A DNA stretch of 64,000 bases, taken from the NCBI GenBank assembly GCA_963728785.1, contig CAVSKV010000004.1, positions 1,612,001-1,676,000 of the forward strand. Reading direction: 5' to 3'. This document shows, in pieces, positions 55,573-64,000 of the stretch (within the stretch, counting starts at the first letter, position 1; every line of letters begins with the position of its first letter). The DNA is from JAGWRI01 sp963728785 (lineage in GTDB: Bacteria > Gemmatimonadota > Gemmatimonadetes > Gemmatimonadales > Gemmatimonadaceae). The notes beneath the pieces are model-generated. The model was not told the origin of the DNA. It saw only the letters and a program-made list of their open reading frames with translations, and did not search any database. The position numbers were made by a program, and so were the translations under genes.

Positions 55573-56913
55573 TCACCGTTTTCGCAGGAGCGCCGTCCGG
55601 ACCCACCCTTCGCCCACCGACCCCTGCACGTGCAGGTAGCCGTTCTGCTCGTCGCCGAGGTACACGAGTTCGTCCGTCATCCGAAGTACGCCAACTACCC
55701 TCGCGCTGTCGTCTGCCGTCGCCAGCAGTTTCACGTTGTCGATCTTCGGCATCACCATGTCGCCTTCGGCAAAGACCGGCACGTTGCCACCGCTTGCCGC
55801 CGCTGGCGTGGCCGGAGGCGCGATGGTCCGAGCGGCTGCTCCGGGTGGTGTTGCGGGCGCCGCGGTTGTCCCTCTCCCAGAAGCCCCGCGGCCACCGGTA
55901 GACCCCTTGGCGGCGGTCGGCGCCTGACACCCCACGGGCGTGGCTCCCGCCGCGAGCACCGTCGCCTTGAACGTCACACCCAGGTCCACGATGTCCGGCT
56001 TGGTGTCGCCGGGAATCGTCGCCTTCGCGAACCGCACCTTGCCGCCGCCGGCCACGATCGTCTCCGACACGTCGCCTATCGAGATCGAACCCTGACTGGG
56101 CGTTCCGGCTTTCGCACCCGTGGTGGGCAGCGTGATGGTTACCGCCGTAGAAGGAAACCGATACTCGCGCCCGCCGGCCGATGGGCCCGCCGCGGCGCCG
56201 CTCCCCCTACGGCCGCCGGAACGAGACGACGAGTCGGCCGACGAGTCGGCTGTGCCGGATCCGGCCCCTCGCGACGAACCGCCACCACGCCCCCCGCCTC
56301 CCCCTGCGGCTCCCCCTCCCGGTGCCGACCCCGCAGCCCCGCCCCGTCCCGACCTGCCGCCTCCGCCCGACTGAGTTGACGGGTCTGCGGCCGAGGAGGC
56401 GCCGCCGCGCGATGGGGCTCCACCCGCCGCGCCTGATCTTCCCCCACTGCTCCCTCTGCCCGGCGCCGAGCCGCTCCCGCCGCGCGCCGGCGACGCCCCT
56501 CCGGCTGTGGCGGCGCTTCCGCCTGCCGCATCCCGGATGGTGAACGAGGCCATCCACGACTGCGCACCTTGGTTGTCGCACAGGACGATCTGTCGGCTGG
56601 CTCCGGTGGTGACCACGAACGCGGCGCCGGTGTATCGCGCCACTTCCACGCGGTTGGCCCCGTCGCTCGAACTCCAGGGCGAGAAGACGGCCACGAACGA
56701 CCCGTCGGCCACGTCTTGGGCGGCCGCGTCCTGCACCGCGCTGTTGATTTCGCGATTGGCCACGTCCGTCGCCGCCTTCTTGGCCGCGTCGGCCGCCTGC
56801 TGAGCGGCCTGCCGGGCGCGGTCGAGAATGCCGCCCTGCGCGGTCGCGGCACGCGGCGTGGCGACCACGACGGTCAGCACCAGCGGCATCAGGGCCCAGA
56901 TGCGGATGGGCAT
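55573..56913 (-). CDS. Exported Gly/Ser-rich protein with SH3-like C-terminus
   Basis: 446 residues from ATG 56913 (GGAG 8 bp upstream; a start at 56949 is possible). Signal peptide, then an Ala-rich amphipathic helix (DRARQAAQQAADAAKKAATDVANREINSAVQDA), a small beta region with SFVAVFSPWSSSDGANRVEVARYTGA, and ~150 residues of Gly/Ser/Arg/Ala low complexity. A beta domain (FPSTAVTITLPTTGAKAG) follows, then a C-terminal SH3-like module (NVKLLATADDSARVVGVLRMTDELVYLGDEQNGYLHVQGSVGEGWVRTALL). No enzyme motif. Possible cell-wall or matrix binding role. Confidence 0.75.
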   Translation of the reverse strand: MPIRIWALMPLVLTVVVATPRAATAQGGILDRARQAAQQAADAAKKAATDVANREINSAVQDAAAQDVADGSFVAVFSPWSSSDGANRVEVARYTGAAFVVTTGASRQIVLCDNQGAQSWMASFTIRDAAGGSAATAGGASPARGGSGSAPGRGSSGGRSGAAGGAPSRGGASSAADPSTQSGGGGRSGRGGAAGSAPGGGAAGGGGGRGGGSSRGAGSGTADSSADSSSRSGGRRGSGAAAGPSAGGREYRFPSTAVTITLPTTGAKAGTPSQGSISIGDVSETIVAGGGKVRFAKATIPGDTKPDIVDLGVTFKATVLAAGATPVGCQAPTAAKGSTGGRGASGRGTTAAPATPPGAAARTIAPPATPAAASGGNVPVFAEGDMVMPKIDNVKLLATADDSARVVGVLRMTDELVYLGDEQNGYLHVQGSVGEGWVRTALLRKR

Positions 56914-57009
56914 GCTGATACTCCAGAATGCGGGGGCCAGCACCTTCACGGCAGAGCTGAGGAATGTCGCTTAGATCCTACAGCGTCGGGTCGCGGGCGC
57001 AAGATCCGT

Positions 57010-58017
57010 CTATGTCGGCCCCGTCGCCGTGTAGATGCGCACGACCTCGGCCCCGAACCCCGCCTTGAACCGGTAGAGCCCCTGCTCCGGGTGCCCCTTC
57101 GCTTCCGTTCCCACCGCCATGTCGCCCAAGTTCAATTCCTTAACTCCCTGCGAGGCCAGGTACTGCAGGAGATTGCCGAACAGGGCAAACACCGCGCCGC
57201 AGCCGTACCCTTCCTGGTTCGTACCACCCAGGTAGTAGTAGGCCCACGGCCCGAACAGCAGGATCCCCACGCCTGACAGCACGCGGCCATCGCGGTGCAC
57301 GAACCAGAACCGGATGGCCTGGTGGGCAAGGTAGGCCCGCATGACGCGTTGAAACTCTTCAATGGCTTGGGAGTAGGCGCTCGGGGCTTCCTTCGTGTGC
57401 CGGCGGCTGTAGCTGGTCTCCCGGAGTTCGTGGAGAAGCATGGCCCCCTCCAGGGACGTGTCCTCGATGAGCTGGAGGCGGCCGGCGGCCAACGCGCTAC
57501 GGACGCTGCTGCTGTGGCCCGGGGTCATGCGCGCGATCATCGTCTTGAGATCCGCCGCGAGCGGGACGCGGAATTCCACCCGGGGGACGAGCTTCAGGCG
57601 GAGCGATGCGAGCGCCGGCGTTTCGTCGGGCCGCGGGTCGCCGTGCGACCGCACGCTCAGCTGCCCGAATCCCTGCCCTCGCGCGAACGCACGAATCGCC
57701 TCGACTGCCTGGCGCCGCGTTGCGCCGCCGCCAGTGAGCAGCGGCATCGCCTCGAACTCGAGCACGCTGCGGCGGCGGCCCAGAATGGGCGTGGTGGACC
57801 GCGTTCCGGCACCGACGGCCAAGCCGGCCGTGCGCCCTCCGCGCTCCAGCCGAAGGTACCAGGCTTCCCGGCCCCGCGCCGTGGCGGCGGCGCCAATAAC
57901 CGACGAGTGGAACGCGGTCCCTCCGGCCTCGAGTACCTCGTGGTCCCAGCCGGCGGGGGCTTCGCCCTTGGTGGCCGATATCGAAAGTCCCGATTGCTTT
58001 GGGGCAGAACCGCTCAC
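57010..58017 (-). CDS. GNAT/FemAB-like acyltransferase
   Basis: 335 residues from GTG 58017, chosen for the GGAG 7 bp upstream. The fold is of the FemAB/BioF2-like double-GNAT kind: ILGRRRSVLEFEAMPLLTGGG, LSVRSHGDPRPDETPAL, RVEFRVPLAADLKTMIARMTPGHSSSVRSALAAG, YSQAIEEFQRVMRAYLAHQAIRFWFVHRDGRVLSGVGILLFGPWAYYYLGG. The finish, ELNLGDMAVGTEAKGHPEQGLYRFKAGFGAEVVR, is the typical C-terminal signature. Such enzymes attach acyl or aminoacyl groups to cell-wall or surface polymers. Divergent from the polysaccharide operon at 58560. Confidence 0.82.
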   Translation of the reverse strand: MSGSAPKQSGLSISATKGEAPAGWDHEVLEAGGTAFHSSVIGAAATARGREAWYLRLERGGRTAGLAVGAGTRSTTPILGRRRSVLEFEAMPLLTGGGATRRQAVEAIRAFARGQGFGQLSVRSHGDPRPDETPALASLRLKLVPRVEFRVPLAADLKTMIARMTPGHSSSVRSALAAGRLQLIEDTSLEGAMLLHELRETSYSRRHTKEAPSAYSQAIEEFQRVMRAYLAHQAIRFWFVHRDGRVLSGVGILLFGPWAYYYLGGTNQEGYGCGAVFALFGNLLQYLASQGVKELNLGDMAVGTEAKGHPEQGLYRFKAGFGAEVVRIYTATGPT

Positions 58018-58559
58018 GGCGTGACTCCGGTGACTGGGTTCATGGGGTTTCCGGCGAGCCCCCGGGCGTCCGGAAGAGCCGCCGGGTAGTTCGGACCGGC
58101 CGCGGGTGGTCCGGTCATCGATAGATGACGTGCCAATGGGTTCAAGATACGCCGTGGTCGCAACTTGCAACACCCTCGAATTGCCCGGATGGCCGCGAGC
58201 GGCGACCGACTCCGGGTGCCACCAACGGGCATATTATCATCCGTCGCGAAAAGGTGTCAATTGAGCCGGTAATTGGGTCCTGCATTAAGGCGACGTACGC
58301 ACCGTATGGTCGGCTCCAGCAGCACACCCACGCTCGGCAGTTGCATGTGCATATTGGGCATGGAACTTGCTCCGGAATCTCTAGTTCCCAGCGCGTCCCA
58401 CAGGTCGCGCCTCTCGCGGTACCATATCGCCAACCCCGGAGGGCATTTGGGGGCAAGATCCGGCGCGCCCGTCGCTGACGGAGCATCGAGGCGGTCCGGC
58501 GCATGGTTGCCGGCCGACTGCCGCAGACGGCAGCGCCCGCTGCGGACCGGAGGCCACGC
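58018..58559. other. Divergent non-coding region at the polysaccharide locus
   Basis: 542 bp with visibly lower GC around 58200-58380 than flanking genes. It contains an imperfect palindrome AATTGAGCCGGTAATT near 58259 and two ATGTGCAT/GGGCATGG-like stretches near 58343. It should hold promoters for both sides. If the deacetylase starts at ATG 58503 instead of GTG 58560, the region is 57 bp shorter. No RNA gene recognised. Confidence 0.5.
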
Positions 58560-59342
58560 GTGAAGCGCCGGCTCAAGGCCGTCCTTGGGTGGCTCATCTT
58601 CCGCCTGGGGTTCCACCGGCGACTGCTGGCCGGCCGGGCCGTCGTCGTGCTGTTCCATCGCGTGGACGATCGGTACCCGGGCAACCCGATCACCACCACG
58701 CGCGGGGAATTCGCGGCGTATCTGAAATTTTTCGAGCGGTTCTTCACCGTGATCTCGCTGGCGGAACTGCTGAAGCGCCTCGAACGCGGTGACGATCTGA
58801 ATGCAGACCTGGTGATCACGTTCGACGACGGGTACCTCGACAATTACGGCGATGCCGCGCCATTGTTGGCTCGCCACGGGCTGCCGGCGTGCTTCTTCAT
58901 CACCACGGACTTCATGGGTTCGGACTACGTGCCGTGGTGGGACAAGAACCTGGGGATTCGGTCGGAGTTCATGAATTGGGACCAGGTGCGGTCGCTCCAC
59001 GCGCAGGGCTTCGAGATCGGCGTGCACACGAAGAATCACGTGGATCTGAGCCAGGTTGCCGGCGAGGCCGCCGTGGCCGAGATCGTCGGGTCCAAGCAGC
59101 GGCTCGAATGCGAGCTGCACACGCCGATCCACTTCTTCACCTACCCCTACGGCCGCCGGCACCAGATCTCCGAAGAAAACCGGCAGGCAGTTCGCGAGGC
59201 GGGGCTCTCATGCTGCCTCTCCGCCTTCGGCGGAACCGTCACGAGCAGCGACGATCCCTTTCGCATCAAGCGCATCCCGATCACGCCGTGGTACGTATCG
59301 CCCTACCACTTCGGGTTCGAGGCGCTGTTCTGGGCCGGGTGA
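58560..59342 (+). CDS. Polysaccharide deacetylase (NodB-like, CE4)
   Basis: 260 residues from GTG 58560, which has a perfect GGAGG 6 bp upstream (an ATG at 58503 is the alternative). The NodB motifs are TFDDGY (Asp89/Asp90), the metal pair His156/His160 in GVHTKNH, and FFTYPYGRRH. It begins with a basic stretch and hydrophobic helix (RRLKAVLGWLIFRLGF), perhaps a membrane anchor. It removes N- or O-acetyl groups from a surface polysaccharide. The next gene starts 3 bp after its stop. Confidence 0.9.
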   Translation: MKRRLKAVLGWLIFRLGFHRRLLAGRAVVVLFHRVDDRYPGNPITTTRGEFAAYLKFFERFFTVISLAELLKRLERGDDLNADLVITFDDGYLDNYGDAAPLLARHGLPACFFITTDFMGSDYVPWWDKNLGIRSEFMNWDQVRSLHAQGFEIGVHTKNHVDLSQVAGEAAVAEIVGSKQRLECELHTPIHFFTYPYGRRHQISEENRQAVREAGLSCCLSAFGGTVTSSDDPFRIKRIPITPWYVSPYHFGFEALFWAG

Positions 59343-59344
59343 CG

Positions 59345-60625
59345 ATGCCCCTCCGGAGCCGGACACGTAGTTTGCCACCGCCGATCCCAACTCCTTCCGG
59401 TGATCCCGTGGCATCAGCGGCGTTTGACGTCCTCGTGCTCGATGCGCCCCTCAGGCAGTCGCTGGTCGCGGTTCGGTCGCTCGGGCGGCGCGGCCTCGGC
59501 GTCGCCGCCGCCGCGACCGTCCCCAGCCCGCCCACCTTCTCGTCGCGATGGTGCCGGGCCGGATTCGTGTTTCCGGCCGAAGAAGGGAGCGAGGCCTACG
59601 GTGCCCTCCTCGAGGATTGGCTCCGCCGCTACGGCGCACGCGTGCTCATCCCTTCACACGACGGCACCATCGCCATGCTCCGCTCGCACCGGGTGCGTTT
59701 GGAACAGCGGGCAGCGCTGGCATTGGCGAGCGAAGCGGCGCTCACGATCGCCGTGAGCAAGGAGCGAACCTTGGCCGTCGCAAAGCGCCTCGGCATCCCG
59801 GTGCCGCGCGAAGCGCTGCTTCGGTCCGTGGATGACGTCCCGATGGCGCTGCGGGAGATCGGCCTCCCCGCGGTCGTGAAGCCCTCCGAGTCCTGGCTCT
59901 CGAACGGAGAAGACGGACAGCGGGCGGGCCCGCAGCTCGTCGTGTCGCCCGACGAAGCGCGCCACGCCGTCGAGCGAGTCGTGCGCTCCGGCAATCCCAC
60001 GCTCTTTCAGCAATACCTCACGGGCAGGCGCGAGGCGGTCAGCTTTCTATATGCCGGCGGTGAGGTGCATGCCCGCTTCGCGCAATGGGCCAAGCGCACA
60101 CGGCCGTCAGTCGGCGGCGAGTCGGTTCTGCGCCAGAGCATCGCGGTGCCGCAGGACGCCGGCCCGTATGCCGAATCGCTGGTTCGCGAGATCGATCTCG
60201 AAGGGTACTCCGAGGTCGAATTCCGACGCGACGCGGCGGGCGTGCCCTGCCTGATGGAGATCAACCCGCGGCTGTCCGCTTCGGTCGAGGTCGCCGTGCG
60301 AGCCGGCGTGGACTTCCCCTTCCTGATCTATCAATGGGCGTCCGGCGGTCCGATCGATGCGGTAGCGACCTACCGCGTCGGCGGCTGGATGCGCCATCTG
60401 GGCGCCGACGTGGACACGACCCTGTCCTCCCTCCAAGACCGAGGAAGGCCGGGAGTCGCCTCGCCAGCGCACGCCATCATGGACTTCGGGCTCTCTTTCC
60501 TGCGGCCCACGGGCTACGACTACTTCGACTGGCGGGACCCCCGTCCCGCGGTCCGGGCCACCGCTGCTTTCACCGCCTACTGGATGCGGAGAGTGACGTC
60601 CCGCATGAGGAAAGCCATTTCATGA
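59345..60625 (+). CDS. ATP-grasp carboxylate-amine ligase-like protein
   Basis: 426 residues from ATG 59345 (GTG 59339, overlapping as GTGA, or GTG 59408 are possible). N-terminal Rossmann-like part (FDVLVLDAPLRQSLVAVRSLGRRGLGV), then SKERTLAVAKRLGIPVPREALLRS, the ATP Lys in GLPAVVKPSESW, EAVSFLYAGGEVHARFAQWAKRT, YSEVEFRRDAAGVPCLMEINPRLSAS with the metal ligands Glu305 and Asn307. It belongs to the COG3919-like group often found in surface-polymer loci. It probably joins an amino acid or similar amine to a carboxylate. Overlaps the next gene as ATGA. Confidence 0.85.
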   Translation: MPLRSRTRSLPPPIPTPSGDPVASAAFDVLVLDAPLRQSLVAVRSLGRRGLGVAAAATVPSPPTFSSRWCRAGFVFPAEEGSEAYGALLEDWLRRYGARVLIPSHDGTIAMLRSHRVRLEQRAALALASEAALTIAVSKERTLAVAKRLGIPVPREALLRSVDDVPMALREIGLPAVVKPSESWLSNGEDGQRAGPQLVVSPDEARHAVERVVRSGNPTLFQQYLTGRREAVSFLYAGGEVHARFAQWAKRTRPSVGGESVLRQSIAVPQDAGPYAESLVREIDLEGYSEVEFRRDAAGVPCLMEINPRLSASVEVAVRAGVDFPFLIYQWASGGPIDAVATYRVGGWMRHLGADVDTTLSSLQDRGRPGVASPAHAIMDFGLSFLRPTGYDYFDWRDPRPAVRATAAFTAYWMRRVTSRMRKAIS

Positions 60626-61803
60626 CGGATTCATTTGACGCCGTGGTCGTCGGGGCCGGACCGTACGGCCTTTCCGCCGGCGCGCACCTCCGTGGGAAGG
60701 GCCTGAGGGTCGCGGTGTTCGGCAAGCCGATGGGAATGTGGCGCGACAACATGCCCGAGGGGATGATCCTCCGGTCCCATTGGTGGGCAACGAATCTCTC
60801 CGATCCGCGAAGAAAATACGGGTTCGCCCGCTTCTTCGATCAGTCGCCCACGTACGCCAGGGGCTACCCCCAACCCGTCCAGGCGTTCATCGACTACGGC
60901 CTCTGGTTCAAGGAGCGGGCGGTGCCCGACGTGGACGAGACGTACGTGTCTTCGATCGAGCGCCAGGGCAATCGTTTTCTGCTCACGCTCGCCGATGGAC
61001 GACTGGTGGACGCGGGCGCGGTGGTCATGGCGACCGGTCCCCGCTACTATGCCACTCGGCCGCAGCCGTTCACCGATCTGCCGCGCGAACTCGTGTCCCA
61101 TTCGTCGGACCACGCGAACTTTCGCTGCTTCGCGGGCAAGGACGTCGTCGTGATCGGCGGCGGACAGAGCGCCATCGAGTCCGCCGCCCTGCTGCACGAA
61201 GCGGGCGCCCGCGTGGAGGTCGTCGCGCGGCGGCGCATCTGGTGGCTGGGTGCCGATCCCGGGGAGGCCCGCACTCTGCTGCAGCGCCTCCGGGCGCCGA
61301 ACGCGGGCGTGGCTCCCGGTTGGAAGAACTGGGTGTTGGATCATTTCCCCTACCTCTTCTTCCGGCTGCCTCAGAGGCGGAAGGACAATTGGAACAGCAA
61401 CTATGAATCCGGAGCGAGCCACTGGTTGCGCGATCGGGTCATCGGCAAGGTCGTTCTGCATGAGTGGCAGACCGTGACCAGCGCCGTGCCGACGAACGGC
61501 AAACTCGACCTGGCCATCTTGGATGGAGCGAAGCTCAGCGTCGATCACGTCGTCCTCGGAACGGGCTACAAGGTGGACGTCTCAAGGCTCACCATGCTCC
61601 ATCCGTCGCTTCGCGCCGGCATCCAGACCAACAACGAGATTCCCGTCCTCAACCACTGGTTCGAGAGCAGCGTGCCGGGGCTGTATTTCATCGGGCTGAC
61701 GTCGCTGCGTGCCTTCGGACCAGTCTACCGGTTCGTGGCCGGAGCGCCGGCGGCGGCGCGGCGCGTCGCGCGAGCGGTGGCGCGAAGGCGCGCCTGGAGC
61801 TGA
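60622..61803 (+). CDS. FAD-dependent NAD(P)H oxidoreductase / monooxygenase-like
   Basis: 393 residues. FAD site GAGPYG at 10-15 (VVVGAGPYGLSAGAHL), a second dinucleotide site VVVIGGGQSAIESAALLHEAG near 175, MATGPRYYAT and VVLGTGYKVD. GMWRDNMPEGMILRSHWWATNL resembles the FAD-isoalloxazine contact of lysine/ornithine N-monooxygenase-like and FMO-like enzymes. It could hydroxylate an amine or act as a plain oxidoreductase; the flavin and nucleotide sites alone do not decide. Third gene of the deacetylase operon. Confidence 0.85.
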   Translation: MTDSFDAVVVGAGPYGLSAGAHLRGKGLRVAVFGKPMGMWRDNMPEGMILRSHWWATNLSDPRRKYGFARFFDQSPTYARGYPQPVQAFIDYGLWFKERAVPDVDETYVSSIERQGNRFLLTLADGRLVDAGAVVMATGPRYYATRPQPFTDLPRELVSHSSDHANFRCFAGKDVVVIGGGQSAIESAALLHEAGARVEVVARRRIWWLGADPGEARTLLQRLRAPNAGVAPGWKNWVLDHFPYLFFRLPQRRKDNWNSNYESGASHWLRDRVIGKVVLHEWQTVTSAVPTNGKLDLAILDGAKLSVDHVVLGTGYKVDVSRLTMLHPSLRAGIQTNNEIPVLNHWFESSVPGLYFIGLTSLRAFGPVYRFVAGAPAAARRVARAVARRRAWS

Positions 61804-62094
61804 GCCGAGGCCAGCAGGCGAGAGGCCCGACCGATACGGCTGCGGAGGCAGCAACTCCCGCGATGCGGTGCACGAGTGACGCGACGCCAGGTATTATTGT
61901 CCATTGGGAGATTGCCCTGTCGCCCCGTTTCCCGTCCGCCGGGGGCGCTTCCCTTCCCCTCCGACGGAGGTCGCTGTGATCCGCTGTTCCGAGTCCCGAG
62001 CGACGAGCGTTCTTGCCAGGCGGCCGGCGCACGGCTGCCCCGTGCTGCAACAGTCCGTGGCGGTCGGCGCACGGAACCGGGGAACGCGCCGGCA
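61804..62094. other. Gap within the polysaccharide locus
   Basis: 291 bp between the FAD enzyme and the glycosyltransferase on the same strand. A G/C-rich leader of the long upstream frame reads as low-quality Arg/Pro peptide and is not supported as coding. No clear terminator or promoter seen. Confidence 0.45.
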
Positions 62095-63318
62095 ATGAAC
62101 GTTCTGGTTCTCGCCGAGAACGTTCCAGCAACTACCAGGATGCCGGGCTCGCCCCGGCTATTCAATCTTTGCCGGGGCATCGCGCAAAACCACCGGCTCA
62201 CGTTGATGATCTTCAACCTGGACCCGGACCGCTACGAGGCATTCCTCGGCGATCCCGCGGCCGCGGGCGTGTTCGAGAAGACCGTGGTCATGCCGCCGCC
62301 GCCCAAGCCAACGTGGTGGGGCCGCCAGGTTCATCGGATGCGGCGGGAGGCGCATTTCGTGACACGGGCGCGCAGCCCGCGGTTCCATGCCGAGCAGTGC
62401 CGGAGAGTCCGAGACGTGGTCGTGGAGGGAAAGTTCGATGCGGTCTATGCTGAGGGGCTGCCGCTGGCCCAGTATGTCGCTGACGCCCGGCTCGAGTGTC
62501 CGGCCGTCATCGACGTCGTCGACAGCCTGGCGCTACTCTACGCACGTACGCGCCGGGTCGAGTCGCGGTGGTTGCGCAAGCTCGCGCTGTGGGCGGAGAC
62601 GCAGAACATCGTCCGCGAGGAGCGGTCGCTCAGCCGTACCTTTTGCCGGATCATCGCGTGTTCGGAGGTCGATGAGGCGTACGTCAAGATGCTCGATCCG
62701 AACGCGAATACGTTGACCATCGGGAACGGGGTGGACAGCGACTATTTCGCTCCGACCGGCCAAACACCCGACATGTCGAAGCTCGTATTCACCGGAGTGA
62801 TGGGCTACGGGCCCAATGAGGACGCGGCCATCTTCTTTGCGCATGACATCCTGCCGGCCATCCGGGAGCGGCACGCCGAAGCGCAGTTCTTCGTGGTAGG
62901 CAACTCGCCCACCGATCGCGTGACGCGGCTCGCCGAAGTCCCGGGGGTTCACGTGACCGGCGGCGTGCCCGACGTTCGGCCCTACCTCGGGGCCGCCGGC
63001 ATCTTTGTCTGCCCGCTTCGCTTCGGCACGGGGGTCAAGAACAAGATCCTGGCCGCACTTTCCATGGACCGGGCGGTCGTTGCCACCCGGCTGAGCGTCG
63101 AAGGGTTGGCGCTCGAGGGCGGTCGGGACCTGCTGCTGGCTGACGACCCCGCAGAATTCGCAGCCAAGGTCGTGCAGTTGATCCAAGATCCCGAATACGC
63201 GGAGCGTTTGGCCCGGCAGGGCCGGGCGACGGTACTTGCCAACTACTCCTGGCAGAACAGTGCCAGGTTGCTCGAAGAAGCGCTCCTCCGGGCGATGCGA
63301 GCCCCGGCGATGCGTTGA
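62095..63318 (+). CDS. GT4-type glycosyltransferase (exopolysaccharide)
   Basis: 407 residues from ATG 62095. The N-terminal domain begins NVLVLAENVPATTRMPGSPRLFNLCRGIAQNH. The C-terminal domain has LVFTGVMGYGPNEDAAIFFAHDILPAIRERHAEAQFFVVG, GVHVTGGVPDVRPYLGAAGIFVCPLRFGTGVKNKILAALSMDRAVVATRLSVEGL and the nucleotide-sugar-binding Glu in that segment. The organisation matches the sugar transferases associated with exosortase/PEP-CTERM polysaccharide loci (TIGR03087-like), though no exosortase is in this window. Cytoplasmic, building a surface polysaccharide. Confidence 0.88.
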   Translation: MNVLVLAENVPATTRMPGSPRLFNLCRGIAQNHRLTLMIFNLDPDRYEAFLGDPAAAGVFEKTVVMPPPPKPTWWGRQVHRMRREAHFVTRARSPRFHAEQCRRVRDVVVEGKFDAVYAEGLPLAQYVADARLECPAVIDVVDSLALLYARTRRVESRWLRKLALWAETQNIVREERSLSRTFCRIIACSEVDEAYVKMLDPNANTLTIGNGVDSDYFAPTGQTPDMSKLVFTGVMGYGPNEDAAIFFAHDILPAIRERHAEAQFFVVGNSPTDRVTRLAEVPGVHVTGGVPDVRPYLGAAGIFVCPLRFGTGVKNKILAALSMDRAVVATRLSVEGLALEGGRDLLLADDPAEFAAKVVQLIQDPEYAERLARQGRATVLANYSWQNSARLLEEALLRAMRAPAMR

Positions 63319-63545
63319 ACCGCTCGCGCGGCGCGGGCCTTTAGAACTTCAGGACGATCGCTCGCCTGCTGGTCGCATTCGGTGAAGATTGGGGCGAGGG
63401 AGTGCCGCTCGCGCGCGCCACTCGTCTGTGAATGGGTTGGACTTCCGCGTGCATCCGCTCGGCGGAGCCAGCCGCGGGTTCATCGCCCGGCGCATTCATC
63501 GGGCCGGGCAAACCGTCAAACAGCAGCTGCCTCGGGGCCTTAACG

Positions 63546-64000
63546 GTGAGTTCCAGGACGACGTCTCAACTGGCCAAGCCATCAGACACGCGTGATGCGC
63601 ATCCACCGGGCTTCGTCGTTTCGCACGGCCCGACGCCAGTGGGGACGAGGCGGGCCGGTGACAGTGCATTCAGGCGATGGGAGTCCCGGCTCTATAGCAG
63701 ACTGCTGCTGCCCTACATGGTTGTTCGAGAACGGCTGTCCCGGCGCCCGCCGTTGAACATCCTGTTCTCGCGCATGCCCGAGTGGGAGGAGCAGATCAGG
63801 GCGGGGTTCAGCCACAGCCGGCATCGAGTCGTTTTTCGGGAGTTTGCCACGATTAGGGAAGCGATCGCGGCCTATGATCTGGTCGTCCCGCTGACCATCG
63901 ACGATCTCAAATACGCGGCACGAGTGCGTCACCTGATTGCCGACAATCCCCTGCCGATCCCGAGGCTGGAAGCCATCACGCTGTGCGACGACAAGTACCG
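63546..64000 (+). CDS. Start of a possible ATP-grasp-like gene (cut by window edge)
   Basis: An open frame runs to the right edge. The well-supported part begins at ATG 63717 (MVVRERLSRRPPLNILFSRMPEW) and reads DLVVPLTIDDLKYAARVRHL and LEAITLCDDKY, which resembles the segment before the nucleotide site of ATP-grasp proteins. The frame is open upstream to a GTG at 63546 or 63639, and neither has a good ribosome site, so the start is uncertain. The 227 bp between the glycosyltransferase and 63546 show nothing recognisable. Family call is tentative. Confidence 0.45.
   Translation, partial: MSSRTTSQLAKPSDTRDAHPPGFVVSHGPTPVGTRRAGDSAFRRWESRLYSRLLLPYMVVRERLSRRPPLNILFSRMPEWEEQIRAGFSHSRHRVVFREFATIREAIAAYDLVVPLTIDDLKYAARVRHLIADNPLPIPRLEAITLCDDKY

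Noticed and set aside
63389..63595. 68-codon open frame after the glycosyltransferase
   Set aside because: No ribosome site; it overlaps the better-supported frame that runs to the window edge.

Overview
The window is about 64 kb of GC-rich bacterial DNA, almost certainly chromosomal. Gene content points to a Gemmatimonadota-like soil or sediment bacterium. The signs are a carboxypeptidase-regulatory-domain TonB receptor, lipoproteins with Ig-like and RCC1 repeats, a propeller-amidohydrolase fusion, a DUF6600/FecR protein, S9 and M28 peptidases, and Gly/Arg-rich tracts in exported proteins. This assignment is inferred from the genes; no rRNA or tRNA is present to confirm it. I see no prophage, insertion sequence, CRISPR array or plasmid origin.

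Layout. 1-3.8 kb: an M28 peptidase (cut by the window edge), an FKBP lipoprotein and an Ig-like M30-type metallopeptidase lipoprotein. 3.9-7.0 kb: a compact three-gene operon (GNAT acyltransferase, N-succinylamino-acid racemase, M20 deacylase) matching the known D- to L-amino-acid conversion pathway. 7.2-15.0 kb: a small Cys/His-rich secreted protein, a TonB receptor and two divergent Tat-exported glycosidases (GH36-like and GH2). 15.0-30.3 kb: paired 4-TM proteins, an aromatic amino acid decarboxylase, a Uma2 protein, an RCC1 propeller lipoprotein, a MOCOS-like PLP enzyme, a GT39 mannosyltransferase, a prolyl oligopeptidase, a CHRD protein, a UbiB kinase, two CYTH-fold proteins and an MgtC/DUF4010 membrane protein. 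30.4-40.1 kb: a propeller-amidohydrolase, a MacAB-type ABC exporter operon and a two-subunit molybdenum hydroxylase. 40.2-45.5 kb: a frameshifted NAD+ synthetase, a propeller-phosphoesterase and a His/Met-rich exported protein. 45.6-51.7 kb: a tightly coupled DUF969-DUF979-DUF2891-pseudohydrolase operon followed by a membrane-anchored MutS-like ATPase. 51.7-57 kb: a second phosphoesterase and three envelope proteins. 57-64 kb: a surface polysaccharide region with a FemAB-like acyltransferase, deacetylase, ATP-grasp ligase, FAD oxidoreductase and glycosyltransferase, plus one gene cut by the right edge.

The most unusual signal is a family of 8-bp tandem repeats, consensus TCGGGCAG when read in the direction of the adjoining gene. 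It occurs at four loci as five arms, and every arm abuts or overlaps the stop codon of a gene, always in the same orientation relative to that gene. Between two convergent genes the arms form a long imperfect hairpin. In one operon the array has entered the reading frame and encodes the protein's C-terminus. Other points worth a second look are a hydrolase that appears to have lost both its Ser and its His, a 7-bladed RCC1 propeller with a Cys pair per blade, the deacetylase/ATP-grasp/FAD operon, and a single-base frameshift in a normally essential NAD+ synthetase gene.
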